DNA of 63,156 nucleotides from Tubiluchus corallicola. Lineage: Eukaryota; Priapulida; Priapulimorpha; Priapulimorphida; Tubiluchidae. Positions within the stretch are counted from its first letter, which is position 1, and every line of letters starts with the position of its first letter. Positions 55,351 to 63,156 of this stretch are shown here, one piece after another. Where the stretch lies: NCBI GenBank assembly GCA_030141605.1, contig JAQGDQ010000086.1:617418-680573 (forward strand), read 5' to 3'. A model generated the notes under the pieces. That model did no database searches, had not been told where the DNA came from, and saw only the letters and a list, made by a program, of their open reading frames with translations. A program made the position numbers and the translations under genes.

Positions 55351-56400
55351 TTAAAGGGGAAGAAAAGGCAACTTTATTTGTCCCAAAAAACCGTTCCACA
55401 CACAAAGTTATTTTATGCTTGCCTGCTTGAAAGATTTGAGTAACTAGAAAAACATTCTTTGTAATTTAAAATGTTCACGCAAACTGGTAAAATAACTTCC
55501 CTTCCCAGTGTGCACCACTACTCACCCAAAATGTATTTTTAATCTTATTCACAAAATACGCTCATTTTGTACGTTTGCTTAGTTAGTGAAGCCTGTGCTA
55601 CGAATTTTGTCAGTATTTTTCAAACTTCACGCAATGTTACCTAAACATGTTTAAAACTACCTACCATTAAAATAACTGGGCCTAACGGTCATAACGGGAG
55701 TTTACATTTTATACAGATTTTTCACCTAATGCAAGTTCTGCGCGCAGTAGGTTCATGATGATAATAAATCTTTGCTTGCACAATATATACAAACATACAT
55801 GCATGTACACATGCAAGGCCTCTATTTGCAGGCTGATAATTCTGCACTGTATTATGATATAAGAGCTTTACAAGATATATATACAGAACGGTCAATTATA
55901 ATTATGTCTTTAACACATGCACCATAAACTTGCTTATAAAACATTTTAGCAATTATTTATAATAATTAAGATCCATAATAACAGAATTCATTCGCTGGGA
56001 TTATTTAGATTACACTATTAGGAAGGCATTAAAATGACAACTTTTCTATGTGAGAGCTTTACTTACAAAGATATAAGAAGGAGTTTTGCTAAATTTACGA
56101 TCAGACCAAGATAAATTTTGCTGGAGTTATACAAATACGTAAATATACATACATACGTGTGCATGAGCTAAAATTTTTATTGTATTATGTATATAACTCA
56201 TTTACATCTCTTTACAAACTGATAAGATAAAACCGTCTCTCAGAAAATTAATTAGAGCTTTACTTAATACTTCTTTTTTAAAAATACCCTGGATATGTTT
56301 TCCCTGCAGGGTTTCTAAATCGCAGTAGAGCATTATGCAGATGATACAAAATTTCAAGACGAATTTTTCTAGCTTTAGAGAGACTTTAGAGAGACTTGAA
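55351..56400 (+). mobile_element. TTAA family-2 element interrupted by a 570-bp insert
   Basis: It starts TTAAAGGGGAAGAAAAGG. The family sequence stops at 55750 and resumes at 56321, with CGCAGTAG present on both sides (55743-55750 and 56321-56328) as an apparent 8-bp target duplication. Confidence 0.65.
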
Positions 56401-56440
56401 TCAGGTACTACTGTTCTGTTAATCCACTTTAAATAAATAA

Positions 56441-56478
56441 AGATTATATCTATCTATCTATTTATCTCTATCCCCCCC

Positions 56479-56536
<58 letters not shown>

Positions 56537-56580
56537 CCATACATCCATCTATCTATCTATTATATGTATATATATATATA
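56441..56580. repeat. CTAT/CTCT compound microsatellite
   Basis: (CTAT)n, a C run, (CT)n, (CTAT)n, then (TA)n. Confidence 0.9.
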
Positions 56581-56917
56581 ACTAAGGCCTTGCGCATATC
56601 TATGTGCCGTACCACTAGTTACTGTATTATTACGCTATTATGCCACAGTAAATGATACAACAGTTTCATTTTCCTCAACAGTTGCGTGAATTCATTCAGT
56701 ATTTAGCTGAAGCTACTTGGCAATTGGCATTTTGCAAGGATTGTTTTTATTCAATGAATAACACCCATACAGCAACAGGGTTTTCGTGGCCTTGGAAGAG
56801 TCTTTTACTGAATTAACAGGGGTAAAACAGTTGCAGGAGTTTTGAAATAAATTCCACATCGATCATGTTGAGATTTTGACCGAATGCTGAACATAGCCAG
56901 TCTAAACACGTCACCAT

Positions 56918-57092
56918 CACCAACGTCATCGTCATCGTCATCATCATCATCATCATCATTGTCGTCGTCGTCGTCGTTATCATTGTCAAATAACCAGTTG
57001 TTGCATCATTATCATTGTCATCGTCATCATCATCATAATCATCATCGTCGTCGTCGTCATCATCTTCATCGTCGTCGTCGTTCTAGTTGTCA
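56918..57092. repeat. Interrupted TCA/TCG trinucleotide tract
   Basis: Mixed CATCAT, CGTCGT and TTCATC triplets. Its open frame (Ser/His/Arg runs) is an artefact. Confidence 0.85.
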
Positions 57093-57881
57093 TCGCCTTT
57101 ATCATTGTCGTAAAATTTGTTCAATGTTCATACAGTCATCATCAGGGAATTTTTACATCTCCTAGACAGAAGACCTCTAACAGATTTGTCTCAAAATTTT
57201 CTTTGATCTGCCTTCTCACAAACAGTGAACCTGAAAGCTTTTCTTCCATTTTGGATAAAATCTGACAAGAAAATGCATCTTTTTATTAAGCTTTTCACTA
57301 AAAGCACTTTTTCGTTTTTCCGAGGCTCTAGTTTACCACAAAATGGCTTTGTTGGCAAGTTTAACACAAGATTAAGAAGAAAAACTAAGACAGGATAATT
57401 ATCCCAGCAAATAAAAGCAAACTTTTGTAGCGTGATTCAGAAAAAGAGGCGGTGCACGATAACGTCAATTTCAAAGAAGAGATGACACGAGAAAACGTGT
57501 AAAAAATTGACGTTGACAAGTCTAGAAGCAGCGTGAATAACGTTGTTATTTTTTTCCTAGTTTGGAACTCCATTGAATTTTTACTTTTTGAAAAGACACT
57601 CAATATAGGGAAGAATCTATGCTATAAGAACGTAATTTAAGCATCATTAGTTTATGCTCAGTAGGACTGCCTGCACGCAAAAGCATTATTGTTTTATGCT
57701 TTGGTAAAAGTATTATTAACTTGCATGCTTAAACAATGCGTATTTATACATAATAAAAGTTGTTAACTGTTTGCTAAACATTACAGACGCATGTTTAGTT
57801 TCGTGAAGTGCATGCTAAAGCATTACACTCTTATAATTAGCATTGCTTTTGCTAAAAACAAAAACAGTGTTTTCGCAAGCG

Positions 57882-58130
57882 TGTTCAGACTAGAGAGCAA
57901 AATTTGCTGCGTGTTACTCTGCGACAGTAAGGGCTAGCTGACACTCACTTCTCTATTCGCTGCAAGTAACTTGCCGAGGTGTCCACACTAGACAGTAACT
58001 CGCAGCTAATCAACTCACATCAACTGTCGAAGAGTTTGCAATAACTTGCCAACAGTAACTCGCAAAGCAGTTCACACTTGCAAGTTTGCAGGCAGAGAGA
58101 AAACTCGCGATAGAAACTCGCAGTCTGAAC
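57882..58130. mobile_element. Fold-back MITE, GTTCAGACTAG family
   Basis: It starts GTTCAGACTAGAGAGC and ends CTCGCAGTCTGAAC. It contains repeated AACTCGCAA and CAGTAACTCGCA motifs. Confidence 0.62.
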
Positions 58131-58761
58131 TCGCCGCTAACGGGCTGTTGCGAGTTTATGCTTAGCGCAGGTAATTGAGTTTTCACATTATAGTTTAACG
58201 TTGGGTGTTTGAACAGTAGCTTGTAAATTATTATACAGCTACTGTACAAAAAAAACTTAATACATTTTAACAGTTAAAATGAGGGGCAGATCATGTTAGT
58301 TTTATCTTGTTGAATAATCCCAACAAGGTTACAGGAATTCAAATCCAAATCCGCGAGCGTAAGACCGTGACAGTTTTTACACATGATGCCCAGTGTCCTT
58401 GACCTTTTGACAGAGGTCACTGTTCATCACACTGCTTTCAAGCCCCCTACACCCGTTTGGCGAGTTAAGAAGAATTTAAACTGGATGCGTAACACGATAA
58501 AGTGATGAAAAATCGGCGTATAAGGTATTTCTAGATTCACGGATAAAGAAGCTGTTACAAGATCACGCTTTGAAGTTTTACTAAAAACAAGCACAAAATC
58601 CTCGACTTTAGTTTGATAACGTAACTTATGTTAGCTTGATAACGTAATTCTCAATTTTCAATGAGCAAAAACGCAAAAAACTTTTTGTGGCTTTCACCCG
58701 AAGGTGTGTGCAAGATATGGAAAACCTATAAATTTTCCAAACTGGGAAACTTTTTCCAATT

Positions 58762-59012
58762 AGTTGACCAATCGGTTCTTTTACTTTCTTGGCACTCTTT
58801 ACCTCCCAAACAACAACTGGGTAATTGACCATTCAGTTCTTTTACTTTCTCAAAACTATTTACCTCCTAAACAACAACTGTGTAGTTGACCAATCGGTTC
58901 TTTCACTTTCTCCGAATTATTTACCTTCTAAACAACAATTGGGTAGTTTAGGTAGTTGACCATTCAATTCTTTTACTTTCTCGGAACTTCTTACCCCCCA
59001 AACAATAACTGA
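58762..59012. repeat. 60-bp minisatellite, four copies
   Basis: Units begin AGTTGACCAATCGGTTC or a close variant at 58762, 58823, 58883 and 58954. The last unit carries an extra GGTAGTTTAG. All share CTTTTACTTTCTC and CCTAAACAACAACTG. Confidence 0.9.
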
Positions 59013-59846
59013 CAGTCGTACAAGCTAGTGAAATACGGGAAAGCATTTCACTAGTTGTTTATAGAATTTTAGCAAGCAATCAATTAGGCAAATAAAACAT
59101 AAAGCGGTGGGGGTTAAATGTTTGATCGATGAGTTAAGGCTAACTTGAGTGGCGTTGAAAACACATAAAAACCTTGCACCGTAACCGTAATTTCAAACCA
59201 AGCAGGCAATTTCGCTTTCTAAATGGATTAGGTTGTGCTCCTTAATTAGACACATTGCCAGGAAGGTTTTAACACGGGGCAGATCTACGGTTATAAGATG
59301 GTGCCTGGGGTGAACAATAACCACCTTGTTAACTTGGGATCTGCCCTGCCAATGATTCTTTTTTCTGGGCTCTGAAGGCGTCTCCTGATTTAGGCGATGC
59401 ATTTGCGGTCATCTTTCACGGGAATGATTTTGAGGGGCTGCGAGCATCCCCTTTTCAAGTTTCTCCATGGTTTCAACTAACACGCTCACGTGCAATGTCA
59501 GTTTACGTTTATTGTAAAAGCCATTTTCTCCTTATTTCAATCTACGAAGAATGCATTTAGCGAAACTTCGCTGCTTCCAATAGAATGGTCAAGGAATTAC
59601 TCATTTTTTGTATTCCTAGTAAGACGAGGCGTATTCCATGCAAGTGTCAATATCAGGAATTTGCCAAGAATTCTTTCAAGAAACAAGGACTAAAATCAGA
59701 GGTTCGAAGGTGCTCACATACCGCCCTATTTTTAACTCATTTCTGATCAAAACTTCAATATCCTAAAGACTAAAACAATTAATCAATGAAAGTGAATGAA
59801 TTATGTGGGAAAATAGTTAAAAGCGCATGAGGTCAACGTAAGTGGT

Positions 59847-60150
59847 AATGCGTCAGCAATTCATCTAAGTGGTTGACGGTTCAATGCTACTCTTGGCTGA
59901 ATTCTTCTGTCGACTTTTATTTTTACTATTAATCAAGCAAAATGATTTATTTAAATTATTAAAACGATTAATACATATGCAAAAGCAAAGATTCACAGTA
60001 ATGCGCCAACACTTCGTCGAAATGGTTGAAGGTTCGATGCTACACTTGGCTGAATTTTTCTGTTGACTCTTATGTTTACTATTAATCAAGCAAAAGGATT
60101 TGTTTAAGTTATTAAAACAATTAATACATCGACAAAAGCAAAGATTTATA
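59847..60150. repeat. 153-bp tandem duplication
   Basis: Two copies (59847 and about 60000) share GGTTCAATGCTAC, TTGGCTGAATT and CTATTAATCAAGCAAAA. The period is a multiple of three, so the minus-strand frame 59865-60167 stays open with a repeated 51-residue unit. Confidence 0.85.
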
Positions 60151-60429
60151 GCAAATTCACAGTTCAAATAATTAAATTAAAAAAATAATAAATTAATATT
60201 ACTAAAATGTCTTCTAAAAATAACTTAAACTAAGTTCATCTGTGCATTTCGAAAACTATTACAATTTAAAAACCGTTGGATCTAGTTTTGTCTTTGCTTT
60301 ATTTCCAAAATGCCATAAATGATACATTGTTACATACTTTGCAATGTGAATGAAGATTAGAATTAAAACTCCTTTAAAGCACAAGAAAACACTCTTCATA
60401 AATAAAGCGTAAAAATCAGTCTTGATATT

Positions 60430-60874
60430 TTATATCACTTACATGCTGTCTTACTGTGCATAGTATTTACGTTAGCAGTATTGCTGCATGAAACTTGTAA
60501 ATTTGAACTCCCGCGATGACCGTTAGGCGCAGCCATTTTTAGGATAAGTCTTTTCCAATAAGTTTAGATAACATTGCGTATTGTTTGAAAAAATAGTCTG
60601 AGCATTTGTAGCATACTCTAGCGACAACCAAGAAAAGGTTAAAGCTACTTTATATGGTCAATAACAACAATGATGTGTTTTTTGGTAAGTGACTGGTGCA
60701 CACTGGGATGCAGTGACGTTTTACCAGGTAGCGCGAAAATTTTAAATTATTAAGAATATTCTTTTCTAATTACGTAAGTTTTTCAAACAGGTAAGCGTAA
60801 TGCAAAGTAATATAACTTTGCGTGGGAAGTTTTTTGGGACATAGTTTAAAACAGCCTTTTCTTCCCCCGTTTAA
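60430..60874 (-). mobile_element. TTAA family-2 element
   Basis: Inverted copy ending GCCTTTTCTTCCCCCGTTTAA (terminal TTAA at 60871-60874). It includes the CACACTGGGATGCAGTGACG core and GACCGTTAGGCGCAGCC. Confidence 0.7.
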
Positions 60875-61407
60875 CTACTTCGAAAACAGAATTGCTAAAG
60901 GTCTCACAGGCAGCCTCCATCAAACGTCAATTAGTTAAAAATCTAACTCAGCATCCCAGCGGGATCAAGTTGACTCACTCCTAATTTCCTGGGATTTCAT
61001 TTCATCTGAGCTGAACAGCAAAAGGGGCGTTCAGGAAGAATTTTCAATTCTAAACACACGTTGTTCTGCCTCTCTAAATTGTAGGGAATCGTTACAGTAA
61101 TTGGCTTGGTTAGGCACAATTACCTGAAGCCAGACGAGAAATCGTCATTGAACTGTTGATGTTTTGATAAAATAATGAAACCACTAACTTTTGGTTATGC
61201 TTGCAGGGAGAAGGCATATTTCGAAAAAAAATGATTTCAAAATGTCGTGAAAATTTTGTCTGAAGCTGCAGAGCATCCACCCTCCCCACGGTTGGGTCTT
61301 AGCAACAGTATAAGGCGACTTACAAATGTCTACAAAAGAAATAGTTTCAAAACTACATTAAAATTTAATTATTAAGAGAATAAAATTAGTAACAGAATAG
61401 AATGACT

Positions 61408-61455
61408 TTTGTGGTGGTGGCGGTGGTGGTGGTGATAATGATGATGATGAAGAGG
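61408..61455. repeat. GGT/GAT trinucleotide tract
   Basis: (GGT)n, then GATAATGATGATGAT. Confidence 0.8.
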
Positions 61456-62217
61456 AGGGGTACAACTCAGGCATTTTGGCTAAGTTCTTTACGCCCAAGT
61501 ATCAATTAAACTGCTCTGAAACTTTTTTGGGAATCTTTTAAGTTACAAGCCAATCTCATCAGTGGTAAAACAGAACAATAACTAGCGCTGCCTGGCGATC
61601 AAAATTGTAATCATAAAAGGCAAAATAAGCAGCAACGTGCACTTAATAACACAAACAAAGCAATTATTTTTTCTAGTCATTTAGTTGTAAAATCGAATTT
61701 ATAACGTTAATCTATGGTTCTCTGCGGTCCCATTAGCACTATTCAGACATTTAATGGACAAAGTAATCATTTACTTTGCTGAAAACTGTCACGCTAGCAA
61801 TAAAAACTTCAGGTGGAATTATTTGTGCAATATAAACTTCAGGTAAAATTACCTGTACATTTAATCCTCAAGCGGGCGGCAGTAAATGTAAAACCATGAG
61901 CGATGATAAATTTGATGGAAAATTCGAAATGGGTTATAAATTTCGAGACAATAACGCGTCATTAAATGGTATAATACTCACGCTGACACGATTTACTCAA
62001 ATGTTTAGAAAGTGTACCAGACACAGTTTAAAACCGCTCTTTTCAGAAAGTTGCCACCATGACGACACACAGACGTCAGGAAATTAGGTGCCAAAATTTT
62101 TGGATGTGTGATTTTGTTATGAAATAAAAATAATTCACGCAAAACACTGCTGGTGAAAAACTTTGCAGTATTTTATTTAAATTATTCCAGAGACGGGCTG
62201 CCTATTATTAAAGGAGT

Positions 62218-62220
62218 GCC

Positions 62221-62276
<56 letters not shown>
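62218..62276. repeat. TTA trinucleotide microsatellite
   Basis: About 18 TTA units. A family-2 TTAA element starts 10 bp later. Confidence 0.95.
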
Positions 62277-62277
<1 letters not shown>

Positions 62278-62285
62278 AGTCCTTT

Positions 62286-62545
62286 TTAAAGGAGAAGGGA
62301 TTTTAAAATACTTAAAAAAACTTTCCACTTTAAGTTATACAACTATAATGGCGCTTATCTGCTTGAAAGACTTATGCAACTGAAAACTAATTTCGCAATA
62401 ATTTAAAATTTTCGCGCCGAACGGTAATCGCAGGAGTTTAAATTTACAAGTATTAATACAGCGTTGCTTCTAGTACAAGCTCTGTGCGCAATAAGACAGC
62501 ATGTAAGTGATACAAAATTTCAAGACGGTTTCAAGAGTGTTTGCC
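62286..62545 (+). mobile_element. TTAA family-2 element, short copy
   Basis: TTAAAGGAGAAGGG, then CTGCTTGAAAGACTTATGCA and AAGACAGCATGTAAGTGATA as in the other copies. A large internal part is deleted. Confidence 0.6.
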
Positions 62546-63156
62546 TGTGATTTAATGTGAGTTTAATATTTGTTATAGAAACTTCAGTAAATAAACTAAG
62601 CAAATGTTAATGTCAATCATAATAGTAATGTAGTGATAATGGTAATAATGATAATGAAGATAGTAGTGATTAAAATTTCATACTTTTCTAGTTTCCCAAG
62701 CTAGCAAAGCTCCGGTAAATAGTGATAAACCTTGTATAACATACAACGTGCTAACGAAATACATTTCATGAGCAAAAACGCAAATTTCAATTAACGATTG
62801 ATTAATCAGGTCTTCATTGATAATCTAAAATAAAATTTTCTTATTTTGAAAAATATCGACAGATTCTCAGTGTCACTGTTTGTAAATTACTGTGCACATA
62901 TTGAGCAGGGCAGAACTCAAGGTCATCAAGACTCAGTATAAAGCACCTATGTATCAACTAGTTTACAGTAATCTCTGGTAACCAAACTGTGAAAAAAAGT
63001 TGTAAATAAATAAAAAAATAACTTCAGTAAGTAAATACATAAATGGCTTTCTTCTGCTTTAAAAGACAAGTTACAAAAAAATAATTCATCATTTATAATA
63101 AAGTAATTACTTTGTTTGTGAGTATACATCACTGTTTACTGATTTTCACTACTCGT

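Noticed and set aside
59193-59402. 69-residue minus-strand frame with mixed composition
   Set aside because: It looks more protein-like than its neighbours but matches no family I can name and has no splice context.

Overview
The window is nuclear DNA from an animal, most likely an invertebrate bilaterian. The genes are split by many GT-AG introns with short exons. The base composition is AT-rich. About half of the window is microsatellite, short inverted-repeat transposon or decayed LINE. No bacterial-type gene organisation, rRNA or CRISPR array is present. I cannot assign a phylum from sequence alone; the tachykinin receptor keeps the exon layout I recall for its vertebrate relatives.

Layout, left to right. 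(1) The 5' end of an RBMS-type single-stranded nucleic acid-binding RRM gene lies on the minus strand (coding exons at 5053-5088, 3509-3642 and 480-538) and runs off the left edge. (2) Two complete, tandem, same-strand DEG/ENaC-family sodium channel genes follow: channel A (8714-18583, 555 aa) and channel B (24863-36519, 560 aa). Each has ten coding exons. All exon lengths after the first are identical, and so are all splice phases. Homology continues upstream of the start codons and past the stop codons, so a block of about 12 kb was duplicated. (3) The 3' four exons of a tachykinin-receptor-like GPCR lie on the minus strand (39459-50113), convergent with channel B. Its first exon(s), coding TM1-TM3, were not found up to 63156 and probably lie beyond the right edge.

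The rest is repeats. At least six copies of a 540-625 bp TTAA-ended MITE and about seven copies of a second TTAA family are present. One copy of the second family sits 4 bp after a channel B splice donor, and channel A preserves the matching empty TTAA site. There is also a third TTAA family, a fold-back family rich in CTCGCAA-like motifs, a hAT MITE with an 8-bp target duplication, several other inverted-repeat elements, five decayed LINE pieces (one nested in a MITE) and very long tri- and tetranucleotide arrays.

Functionally the window joins an RNA-binding regulator, a pair of probably ligand- or peptide-gated sodium channels and a neuropeptide GPCR. The association of a DEG/ENaC pair with a tachykinin receptor is suggestive of nervous-system genes, but nothing in the sequence proves co-regulation. 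No wholly new gene system was recognised. The most informative points are the dated tandem duplication with its divergent finger domain, the empty-site evidence for TTAA insertion, the CRE-palindrome cluster around the receptor's last exon and the catalogue of apparently uncharacterised TIR elements.
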